Shown piece after piece: positions 1 through 5,426 of a DNA stretch of 8,130 nt. The translations under genes and the position numbers were made by a program. The DNA lies in contig JAIPFU010000079.1 of assembly GCA_021736505.1 (NCBI GenBank), positions 1 to 8,130 of the forward strand, written 5' to 3'. The notes beneath the pieces were generated by a model, which ran no database searches, was not told the origin of the DNA, and was given only the letters and a program-made list of their open reading frames with translations. Source of the stretch: Spirochaetia bacterium. Its GTDB lineage: Bacteria > Spirochaetota > Spirochaetia > PWKH01. The first letter of the stretch is position 1. The number at the start of each line of letters is the position of its first letter.

Positions 1-1
1 G

Positions 2-178
2 GGGGAGTGGCCGTCGATGCTCTGGCTGACCTCCTTCGGCGTGCTGAATTTGTTCGGCTCCAGGCTGGATGATTTCTCGCACAAGGAGCATCATATGGAT
101 TCCCCGGACAAACATATCCTTTCTCTGACCTCCAGGACCTTGGCCCTCTTCCTGAAGCGGTATCCGCTGGAAGTATGA
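2..178 (+). CDS. C-terminal end of an unidentified protein (5' truncated by the window)
   Basis: An open frame runs from the left edge to a TGA at 176-178 and gives 58 residues ending in LFLKRYPLEV. Its third codon positions are strongly G/C, and the stretch is about 56% GC by count (99 of 178), which supports real coding and contrasts sharply with the AT-rich genes that follow. The visible part has a hydrophobic start (SMLWLTSFGVLNLFG), then a charged, His-rich stretch (DDFSHKEHHMDSPDKH) and a final helix-like SLTSRTLALFLKRY. The tail faintly recalls the last helix of alpha/beta hydrolases, but I cannot assign a family from this fragment. It points away from the sugar operon and is separated from it by a convergent regulator gene, so a functional link is unlikely. 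It is useful mainly as a marker of the composition of the flanking genome. Confidence 0.6.
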   Translation, partial: GEWPSMLWLTSFGVLNLFGSRLDDFSHKEHHMDSPDKHILSLTSRTLALFLKRYPLEV

Positions 179-258
179 GTGCTTATGAAATGCTTTTGAA
201 AAGCTGGTAATAAATATTGTGTTATAAGATTTACTTTTTTTTGTGAAGGTTTGGATAT

Positions 259-1182
259 TTAATCATTTTGATAAAGAGATATTGCCCATTGAGAAGGCGG
301 GACACCAGTTTTTTTCTTAAACAAACGGGAAAAGTAATATTGATCCTCAAAACCCAGGTTATAAGCTACTTCTTTAATACTTAGATCGCCTATTTCTAGT
401 AATTCTTTGGCTTTATTAACTTTTTCATGAATAAAATATTGGTACGGTGTCATTCCTGTATATGATTTGAAAACCTCACACAAGTAAGATTTACTTATAC
501 CAATTTTCTCAGCAACTGAATCAATATCGGTAAATTCGTATAGATGCAAGTTGAAGTAATATTTAGCTTTTTCTACAATTTCCTGTGACTGATTAAGCTG
601 AACTTCTTTCTTAGCATAACTGAGAAATTCAGCAATAATCATAATGATATTTGCTCCAATTCTGTATTGATAAAGGGGTTCTTGCTTTTTGGCCTCTTCA
701 ATAACTTTTTTAAAAAGTAAAAGCAGATTATGATGGAAGCCTATATAATAGATAGGTTTTTTATTTGATAAAATCCCCTCTGACATAAGTTTTTTACAAT
801 AATTCCCTTGAAAACCAATCCAGTATTCTGTCCAGCCAACTGGATAATCTGGCTTATAAGCGTGTTTGATTCCAGGGAAAAGCAGCATTATTGTCCCTGG
901 TAAAACTTTATATGATGTTTCGTTTGAAATGAATGTACCATGACCTGCGGTGATATAAATTATTTGGAACTCATTTAGTATTCTTCCTGTAGCAACACTC
1001 TTAAACGGTTTAGGGTGATGTTCTTTGTACGGTGGATACGTAGTATATGGTCCAATAATATTGCTTCCAGCATCAGTTGCAAATATTTGCCATTTTTCAT
1101 CTTCGTTGCTGTAAGTCAGATATTTTGTGAAATGTTTCTCTAGCATGGACTTATTATAGGAGCAATGCACTCTTTTGTCCAT
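259..1182 (-). CDS. AraC-family transcriptional regulator of the sugar operon
   Basis: This 307-residue protein has the usual two-part AraC architecture and length. The N-terminal part (about residues 35-125) is a cupin-like sensor domain, with the typical run YITAGHGTF near 76-84 and a PG-x-x-x-LLFPG-x-x-H stretch near 95-107. The C-terminal part has two helix-turn-helix motifs. The first is at about 219-243 (SVAEKIGISKSYLCEVFK, then the conserved TGMTPYQY). The second is at about 268-291 (SIKEVAYNLGFEDQYYFSRLF), followed by the family hallmark KKKTGVPPSQW. It is transcribed away from the transporter operon and shares a control region of about 120 bp with it, which is the classic layout of a local sugar-responsive activator. 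The effector is presumably the imported sugar; this is inference. I chose the ATG at 1180-1182 because the next ATG (residue 13) has no ribosome binding site. Even so, the site here is weak (GGATG) and lies inside a hairpin. One copy of the putative operator overlaps this start codon, suggesting autoregulation. Confidence 0.93.
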   Translation of the reverse strand: MDKRVHCSYNKSMLEKHFTKYLTYSNEDEKWQIFATDAGSNIIGPYTTYPPYKEHHPKPFKSVATGRILNEFQIIYITAGHGTFISNETSYKVLPGTIMLLFPGIKHAYKPDYPVGWTEYWIGFQGNYCKKLMSEGILSNKKPIYYIGFHHNLLLLFKKVIEEAKKQEPLYQYRIGANIIMIIAEFLSYAKKEVQLNQSQEIVEKAKYYFNLHLYEFTDIDSVAEKIGISKSYLCEVFKSYTGMTPYQYFIHEKVNKAKELLEIGDLSIKEVAYNLGFEDQYYFSRLFKKKTGVPPSQWAISLYQND

Positions 1183-1203
1183 TATGGATTTTTTTCATCC
1201 ATA
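1183..1203 (-). repeat. Perfect inverted repeat directly before the araC-like start codon
   Basis: TATGGAT (1183-1189) and ATCCATA (1197-1203) are perfect complements around a 7-nt spacer. In the minus-strand transcript this is a hairpin with an A-rich loop, ending one base before the AUG. The only plausible Shine-Dalgarno sequence (GGAUG) is paired in the 5' arm, so the hairpin could lower translation of the regulator. It could instead be a DNA-level protein-binding palindrome. Confidence 0.45.
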
Positions 1204-1213
1204 CGTTCCCAAT

Positions 1214-1242
1214 ATTGTCTATTACATGCAGAGTTTTGTCCA
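1214..1242 (-). promoter_or_regulatory. Candidate promoter of the araC-like regulator
   Basis: Read on the minus strand, TGGACA (complement of 1237-1242, 5 of 6 to TTGACA) and GACAAT (complement of 1214-1219, 4 of 6 to TATAAT) are exactly 17 bp apart. The -35 lies inside operator copy three and the -10 inside operator copy two, so a regulator bound there would block this promoter while possibly activating the divergent one. The predicted start near 1207 would leave a leader of about 24 nt that is nearly all hairpin. Confidence 0.35.
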
Positions 1243-1244
1243 TT

Positions 1245-1271
1245 TTGAGATCGAGTTTTTAGGGTGATAAT
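1245..1271 (+). promoter_or_regulatory. Candidate operon promoter
   Basis: TTGAGA at 1245-1250 (5 of 6 to TTGACA) and GATAAT at 1266-1271 (5 of 6 to TATAAT) are separated by 15 bp, shorter than the preferred 17. A sub-optimal spacer is what one expects at a promoter that needs an activator bound just upstream, and the last operator copy ends 2 bp before the -35. Transcription would start near 1278, leaving a short leader of about 23 nt before the ATG at 1301. This is a pattern-based prediction. Confidence 0.4.
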
Positions 1272-1289
1272 TAAATCACAAAAAAAAAT

Positions 1290-1294
1290 GGAGG
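1290..1294 (+). promoter_or_regulatory. Ribosome binding site that decides the start of the binding-protein gene
   Basis: GGAGG at 1290-1294 directly touches an ATG at 1295, with no spacer, but lies 6 nt before the in-frame ATG at 1301. The downstream ATG therefore has the proper spacing and is taken as the start. It also gives a cleaner signal peptide beginning MRISKN. Confidence 0.7.
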
Positions 1295-1300
1295 ATGATT

Positions 1301-2416
1301 ATGAGAATTAGTAAAAATTTGAAAACAGGGGTATTACTTTTTGTGTTGATGCTCATCACAGTAGTTTCTTTGCATGCACAAGGTCAGAATGGAACTGCAG
1401 ATGTTGAAGAAAAAGAAAATAAAGTTATTGAAGAAATTAAAGCAGAGGGTGGAGAGTATGCCGTATTTGAAGCTTTTCGCGTAGCTGCAGATAATCTTGA
1501 AGAGTATCCAGGGCTTCCTGGGGAAGGTAAGAAGCTTGGATTTGCTAACATCTATGGGACACTCCCATTTTGTATTTCTGTTGAGGAGAGCATTGAACGG
1601 CAGGCTGAATTAGCAGGATTTTCAGAGAAAAATGTTTTTATAATGGATAATCAGTATGATTCTTCTATTGGCTTAAAAAATGCAGATATTATGCTTTCAA
1701 AAAATCCTGATGTTTTTATTGAATTTCAGGCTGATGCAAAAGTTAACTCGATAATATCCCAAAAATTCTCAAAAGCAGATATTCCCATAATCGCTGTGGA
1801 TGTACCTATCCCTGGAGCCCCATTCATGGGAATTGACAACTGGAACGTTTCTTATATGGCTGGAGAAGAGATCGCTCGCCAGATCAAAGAGCAATGGGGT
1901 GGTATAGAACAAGCTGACTTAATTGTACTCTTACAAAATCCTGTAGGCGGTGAAAACTTAATGGATAGAAGTGAAGGAGCAGCCGCTGCTTTAGTAGATA
2001 TTTTTGGTAGTGAAGTCAAAGAAAAGATTTTTAGAGTAGATGGTGGAGCTGGACAATCAGATCAAGCTAAAACGGCAATGGATGATGTTCTTTCTGCTAA
2101 TCCGAAAGCTGAAAAAATCGCATTTACCGGGCTGAACGATCAGATGGCTGCAGGAGGAATAGCCTCTTTACAGGGTTCTGGGCGTTGGTCAGAAGACGAT
2201 ATTATTCTGGTAACCCTTGGTGTAGATGAGTTGGGTCAGACACTAATTCGTTCGGAGCAGGCTGATGCTGGTGTAGCTTTTCTCCCTGAGAATTATGGTA
2301 GATATTGTGTTCCGGCGGCTGTTGCAGCCATGCTTGATGAACCGGTTCCTGAGAACATTTATATCGATAATAAAGTAATTACAAAAGATAATATTGATGA
2401 ATACTATCCTGAATAA
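1301..2416 (+). CDS. Periplasmic sugar-binding protein of an ABC transporter
   Basis: The 371-residue product is a solute-binding protein of the ribose/galactose-binding type (Peripla_BP_4-like fold). Residues 1-26 form a standard export signal: a basic start (MRISKNLK), a hydrophobic core (VLLFVLMLITVV) and a probable cut after SLHA, before QGQ. There is no lipobox cysteine, so the protein should be free in a periplasm rather than membrane-anchored. The mature part shows the family landmarks: the first strand FANIYGTLPF near 81-90, ADIPIIAVDVP near 159-169, FMGIDNW near 175-181 and TGLNDQMAAGG near 276-286. It is somewhat longer than the common members of about 300 residues, partly because of an acidic linker (about 32-65) after the signal. 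As the first gene of the operon it is followed by an intercistronic hairpin, a common way to keep binding-protein mRNA more abundant than the transporter mRNA. The ligand cannot be read from sequence; a rhamnose-like deoxysugar is inferred from the neighbours. Confidence 0.9.
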   Translation: MRISKNLKTGVLLFVLMLITVVSLHAQGQNGTADVEEKENKVIEEIKAEGGEYAVFEAFRVAADNLEEYPGLPGEGKKLGFANIYGTLPFCISVEESIERQAELAGFSEKNVFIMDNQYDSSIGLKNADIMLSKNPDVFIEFQADAKVNSIISQKFSKADIPIIAVDVPIPGAPFMGIDNWNVSYMAGEEIARQIKEQWGGIEQADLIVLLQNPVGGENLMDRSEGAAAALVDIFGSEVKEKIFRVDGGAGQSDQAKTAMDDVLSANPKAEKIAFTGLNDQMAAGGIASLQGSGRWSEDDIILVTLGVDELGQTLIRSEQADAGVAFLPENYGRYCVPAAVAAMLDEPVPENIYIDNKVITKDNIDEYYPE

Positions 2417-2441
2417 AAATTTACTGAGAAAGATTAAGAAG

Positions 2442-2468
2442 CTGCGGGATGCATCATGTATCCCGCAG
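2442..2468 (+). terminator. Intercistronic hairpin after the binding-protein gene (partial terminator or mRNA stabiliser)
   Basis: CTGCGGGAT (2442-2450) pairs perfectly with ATCCCGCAG (2460-2468). Two more inner pairs (one G-U, one C-G) are possible, leaving a 5-nt loop ATCAT. It lies 25 nt past the stop codon and is followed by only four T's (2471-2474), which is weak for full intrinsic termination. The next gene starts 35 nt downstream in the same direction with its own strong ribosome binding site and no obvious promoter. It most likely attenuates read-through and protects the 3' end of the upstream message. Confidence 0.7.
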
Positions 2469-2503
2469 AATTTTACATTAATAGGATTGAAGAGGAGTAA
2501 GAA

Positions 2504-2818
2504 ATGCAGCGTTCAGCATTTTTAATGCAGTTAAAAAAGAACTGTGAAGAGGAATACAAACGAAGACATGATGATATTTGGGATGAGCTAAAACAGTTAT
2601 TGTCTGCATCTGGGGTTTATGATTATTCAATTTATCATGATGAATCTACTGGGAAATTATTCGCATTTCAAAAAACCAAGGATGGGAAAGGAGCAGAAAC
2701 TCTTGGTGAAAATCCAATTGTGCAAAAGTGGTGGGATTACATGGCTGATATCATGGAGGTAAATTCCGATAACTCGCCAGTCTGTATACCATTAAAAGAA
2801 GTCTTTCATATGGATTAA
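2504..2818 (+). CDS. rhaM: L-rhamnose mutarotase family protein
   Basis: This 104-residue cytoplasmic protein has exactly the length of E. coli RhaM (YiiL), an enzyme that interconverts the alpha and beta anomers of L-rhamnose. The active-site residues described for that family are all present at the same numbering: Tyr18 and His22 (EEYKRRH), Tyr41, and the Trp76-Trp77 pair (KWWDYMADIM). The C-terminal NSDNSPVCIPLKEVFHMD also matches the family pattern (N-x-D-N-S-P-V...EVF). The ATG at 2504 is preceded by AGAGGAG at 2491-2497 with a 6-nt gap. It sits between the binding-protein gene and the UroD-like gene, so it should supply the correct anomer to the isomerase encoded two genes on. The family is reported to act best on rhamnose, with related L-sugars also possible, so the true substrate may be a rhamnose-like sugar. 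Confidence 0.92.
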   Translation: MQRSAFLMQLKKNCEEEYKRRHDDIWDELKQLLSASGVYDYSIYHDESTGKLFAFQKTKDGKGAETLGENPIVQKWWDYMADIMEVNSDNSPVCIPLKEVFHMD

Positions 2819-2852
2819 TACTACAATTTGAAAAATTAAGAGGAGAATTAAC

Positions 2853-3953
2853 ATGAAACCGAGAGAACGAGTAATGAAAGCTTGGGGGCTAATGAATGGA
2901 ATGCCTGATAGAGTGCCAGTGCAGTTCGATTTATGTAAGCAGCTGCTGGATCATTTTGGGGACAAATTAAATATACCTGTAAATATAACAAAAAATATTT
3001 TTGAGGATGTCACCTGGCGAATTAGCGGTAATGAAATTCGTACAGCAATGGGATCAGATGTAATAATCACTGGGGCTTCTGAAGCTTCAGGGTTTCAGCC
3101 GGAAATACATGAAGATGGTACTTGGTATAATGAATATCACATGAAGATGCATCAGGGGGCGATTTACGTAGAAGTTGATGAATATCCATTAGCTGATGTA
3201 AAGACTAAAGCTGATGTGAGCGCTTATGATTTCCCTGATTTATCACTTCCAGGAAGATTTGATGATGCCGAGGCAATAGTAAAAAAATACAAGGATGATT
3301 ATTTTATTATTGGTGATATTGAAGTAACTATCCTTACTCTTGTGCAGCAGTTGGTAGGGATGGAAAAGCTAATGATTGATATGGCCCTAGGTGATGAGTA
3401 TTTACAGGAATTAATTACTCGTTGTACCGATTTTCATATTGAACATGGATTAAAGCTAATTGATAAAGGAGTGGATGCCATTTGGGTAGGTGATGATTTT
3501 GGAGGTCAAAATTCATTACTTTTCAGCGTTGACTACTTTAGAAATATTTGGAAACCCCATTATGAAAGAATGTGCAATGCATTTAAGAAGGCAAACAAGG
3601 ATATAACGTTAATTTTACACTGTGATGGGGCTGTAAGCGAGTTACTTGATGAGTTTCATGAAATTGGTTTTCAGGTGTTTAATCCTGTGCAGCCAGGAGT
3701 TCCGCATCATGGTCCTAAGGAAATCAAAGATGGCTGGGGTGATAAATTGAGTTTCTGGGGAGCTGTAGATCAGCAGTACCTAATTCCCAATGGAACTGAT
3801 GAGGAACTTGAGGCAGATATTAAAGAGAAAATTGAAATACTTGGTAAAAACGGTGGATTTATGATTGCACCTGCACATATTCTTCAGTCCGATGTATCCC
3901 CTGAAAGAGTAGAAACCTTTATCCAGCTATGCAAAAAACATGGGTCATATTAA
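2853..3953 (+). CDS. UroD-fold protein (uroporphyrinogen decarboxylase / MtaA-CmuA superfamily), function unknown
   Basis: The 366-residue product belongs to the UroD superfamily, whose members fold as TIM barrels and are either porphyrinogen decarboxylases or corrinoid/thiol methyltransferases. It opens with the typical KPRERVMKAWGLMNGMPDRVPV. Mid-protein landmarks are FIIGDIE near 151-157, GVDAIWVGDDFGGQNSLLFS near 206-225 and ILHCDGAVSELL near 254-265. The C-terminal signature is FWGAVDQQYLI near 301-311 and IAPAHILQSDVSPERV near 338-353. True HemE carries an N-terminal MRQAGRYLPEY-like motif that is absent here, so haem synthesis is not its job. MtaA-type methyltransferases bind zinc through H-x-C and a late Cys; here the sequence reads H256-C257-D258 and the late position is H342, so any metal site must differ. 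No corrinoid-protein gene is in view. It lies 34 nt after the mutarotase gene with AGGAG 7 nt before its ATG. A role in modifying the imported sugar, for example removing a methyl or carboxyl group, is only a guess. Confidence 0.88.
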   Translation: MKPRERVMKAWGLMNGMPDRVPVQFDLCKQLLDHFGDKLNIPVNITKNIFEDVTWRISGNEIRTAMGSDVIITGASEASGFQPEIHEDGTWYNEYHMKMHQGAIYVEVDEYPLADVKTKADVSAYDFPDLSLPGRFDDAEAIVKKYKDDYFIIGDIEVTILTLVQQLVGMEKLMIDMALGDEYLQELITRCTDFHIEHGLKLIDKGVDAIWVGDDFGGQNSLLFSVDYFRNIWKPHYERMCNAFKKANKDITLILHCDGAVSELLDEFHEIGFQVFNPVQPGVPHHGPKEIKDGWGDKLSFWGAVDQQYLIPNGTDEELEADIKEKIEILGKNGGFMIAPAHILQSDVSPERVETFIQLCKKHGSY

Positions 3954-3985
3954 AAGTTTTACAAATATTTCGAAAAAGAATGAAC

Positions 3986-3991
3986 AAAGGA
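3986..3991 (+). promoter_or_regulatory. Ribosome binding site that decides the isomerase-like gene start
   Basis: AAAGGA at 3986-3991 is 12 nt before the ATG at 4004, longer than usual. It is the only purine-rich site suitable for that start. ATGs further upstream in the same frame (3929, 3980, 3992) would add non-conserved sequence, overlap the previous gene or lack proper spacing. Confidence 0.45.
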
Positions 3992-4003
3992 ATGTGCATA
4001 ATT

Positions 4004-5425
4004 ATGGAAAAAATAAAGATAGGACTTTTTGGAATTGGATTAAACACTTACTGGGATCAGTTTGAAGGACTATATAATCGTCTAGTAGGTTATCAGGATA
4101 TTGTTGAAGAATACTTAGTAAATTTCTCAGCAGAGCTTGTGAATGCAGGCCTTGTTGATGATCCAATAAAAGCTAGAAAAACTGCAGATAAATTTCGGGA
4201 AGAGAATGTAGAGGCTATTTTCCTTTTTATTTCAACATATGCTCTTTCCCATACTGTTCTGCCGGTAGTGCAGAAAGTAGGGGTACCTGTGATTGTACTA
4301 AATTTACAGCCAGTATCACAGATTGACTACAAAGCATTCAATAAGCTCAACGACAGAGGGAAAAAAACTGGAGAATGGCTTGCACATTGTCAATCATGTG
4401 CTGTACCAGAAATCTCATCAGTATTCAAGAAAGCTAAAATCCCTTTTTTTCTTGTTACAGGCTATTTGAAAGAAGAGTATGTGAAAAAACAAATCGAAAA
4501 CTGGGTTTCGGCCGTAAGGGTAAGAAAACAACTTGGAGATTGCCGTATTGGTATCCTCGGTCATTACTATGGTGGAATGCTTGATGTCTATACGGATATA
4601 ACATTATTATCAAGTACCTTTGGAACCCATTTTGAAGTTCTCGAGATGTGTGAACTTAAAAAATATCGTGATAACACAACCGATGAAGATGTAAGTAATA
4701 AAAGAAAAGAGTTTGAATCTGAGTTTGATGTATCATCTGATTGTGATGAATTCGAACTAGAAAGGGCAGCAAGAACAAGCTGTGCGCTTGATGCTTTGGT
4801 CAGTAAGAATCAACTCGGTGCTATGGCTTACTATTATGAAGGAAGTGAAAATAAAGAGTATGAGAATATAGTTACTTCAGTAATAGCTGGGAATACTCTT
4901 TTAACAAAGAAACATGTTCCTATTTCTGGAGAATGTGAGATTAAGAATGCTGTTGCAATGAAAATACTTGATGCTTTAGGATCTGGCGGGTCTTTTTCTG
5001 AACTGTACGCCATAGATTTTGATGATGACATTGTTCTTTGGGGACATGATGGTCCAGCTCATCCCCAAATTGCTGAGGGAGGAGTAGGTCTTGTTCCTCT
5101 ACCCGTTTACCATGGGAAACCAGGGAAAGGTCTTTCTATACAAATGAGTGTTCAGTATGGAGCAGTTACCTTACTTGCTGTTGTGCAGGATGGAGATGGT
5201 AATACAAAATTGCTTGTTGCGGAAGGAGAATCTGTTCCCGGTCCTGTTCTTGAAATTGGTAATACAAATAGTAGATATCGTTTTACTTTACCAGTTAGGG
5301 AGTTTGTAAATAATTGGGCTCAAGCCGGACCTTCTCATCACTGTGCTATTGGAATAGGCCATGTTGCTGACAAAATTGACAAAATTGCTAAATTACTCAG
5401 TATAGAATGTCAAAGGATTTGTTAA
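4004..5425 (+). CDS. L-fucose/L-arabinose isomerase-like sugar isomerase
   Basis: I place the start at ATG 4004 (473 residues), because MEKIKIGLFGIGLNTYWDQF looks like the genuine first strand of the fold. The open frame extends 25 codons further upstream into the previous gene, with no family-like sequence. The protein resembles the AraA/FucI group: an N-terminal Rossmann-like half (IGLFGIGL, then AIFLFISTYALSHTVLPV near 71-88, PVIVLNLQP near 95-103), a middle domain and a C-terminal beta domain. Candidate metal and catalytic residues are E310/E312 in SGECE, the acidic cluster D338-D342 in AIDFDDD, H348 and H353 in LWGHDGPAH, and H445-H446 in GPSHHCAIGIGH. The late His pair resembles AraA, while an Asp as second acidic ligand is more like FucI. 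The expected reaction is aldose to ketose, using the sugar delivered by the transporter and mutarotase. The first ABC gene begins 1 nt after its stop. Exact substrate is unknown; L-rhamnose isomerase of the RhaA family it is not. Confidence 0.82.
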   Translation: MEKIKIGLFGIGLNTYWDQFEGLYNRLVGYQDIVEEYLVNFSAELVNAGLVDDPIKARKTADKFREENVEAIFLFISTYALSHTVLPVVQKVGVPVIVLNLQPVSQIDYKAFNKLNDRGKKTGEWLAHCQSCAVPEISSVFKKAKIPFFLVTGYLKEEYVKKQIENWVSAVRVRKQLGDCRIGILGHYYGGMLDVYTDITLLSSTFGTHFEVLEMCELKKYRDNTTDEDVSNKRKEFESEFDVSSDCDEFELERAARTSCALDALVSKNQLGAMAYYYEGSENKEYENIVTSVIAGNTLLTKKHVPISGECEIKNAVAMKILDALGSGGSFSELYAIDFDDDIVLWGHDGPAHPQIAEGGVGLVPLPVYHGKPGKGLSIQMSVQYGAVTLLAVVQDGDGNTKLLVAEGESVPGPVLEIGNTNSRYRFTLPVREFVNNWAQAGPSHHCAIGIGHVADKIDKIAKLLSIECQRIC

Positions 5426-5426
5426 A

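Larger units (their letters stand above)
1173..1243. promoter_or_regulatory. Three-copy direct repeat, candidate AraC-type operator
   Basis: TTTTGTCCAT occurs exactly at 1173-1182 and again at 1234-1243, and a close copy, TATTGTCTAT (8 of 10 matching), lies at 1213-1222. All three are in the same orientation. The second and third start 21 bp apart (two helical turns), matching the 17-bp half-site plus 4-bp gap of the AraC I1/I2 sites. The first lies 40 bp from the second and covers the regulator's own start codon. The copy nearest the operon abuts the candidate -35 element of the operon promoter, where an AraC-type activator normally sits. The repeats are seen directly; their role as binding sites for the adjacent regulator is inferred from position, orientation and spacing. 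Confidence 0.55.

Noticed and set aside
192..204. Near-palindrome GCTTTTGAAAAGC as a terminator after the left gene
   Set aside because: The stem is short and AT-rich and no T-run follows it in either direction.
212..242. AT-only stem followed by eight T's (235-242) as an intrinsic terminator
   Set aside because: The stem has a mismatch and a G-U pair and contains no G-C pair, so it would be very weak; AT-rich DNA makes such patterns by chance.
1183..1203. Inverted repeat with T-run as a terminator on the plus strand
   Set aside because: The T's lie in the loop rather than after the stem, and no plus-strand gene ends upstream of it.
1295..1300. ATG at 1295 as start of the binding-protein gene
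   Set aside because: It directly touches the GGAGG ribosome site with no spacer; the ATG at 1301 has the proper 6-nt spacing.
2853..3953. Calling the UroD-fold gene hemE
   Set aside because: It lacks the N-terminal MRQAGRYLPEY-like motif, and its operon context is sugar uptake, not haem synthesis.
3929..4003. N-terminal extension of the isomerase-like protein from an ATG at 3929
   Set aside because: The added 25 residues overlap the preceding gene, show no family-like sequence, and the conserved first strand begins just after 4004.
4834..5031. Antisense open frame of 65 codons inside the isomerase-like gene, and similar ones at 5705-5917, 6140-6382, 6758-6958 and 7639-7935
   Set aside because: They are fully or mostly contained in well-supported plus-strand genes, and their translations show no recognisable domain, so I read them as chance frames.
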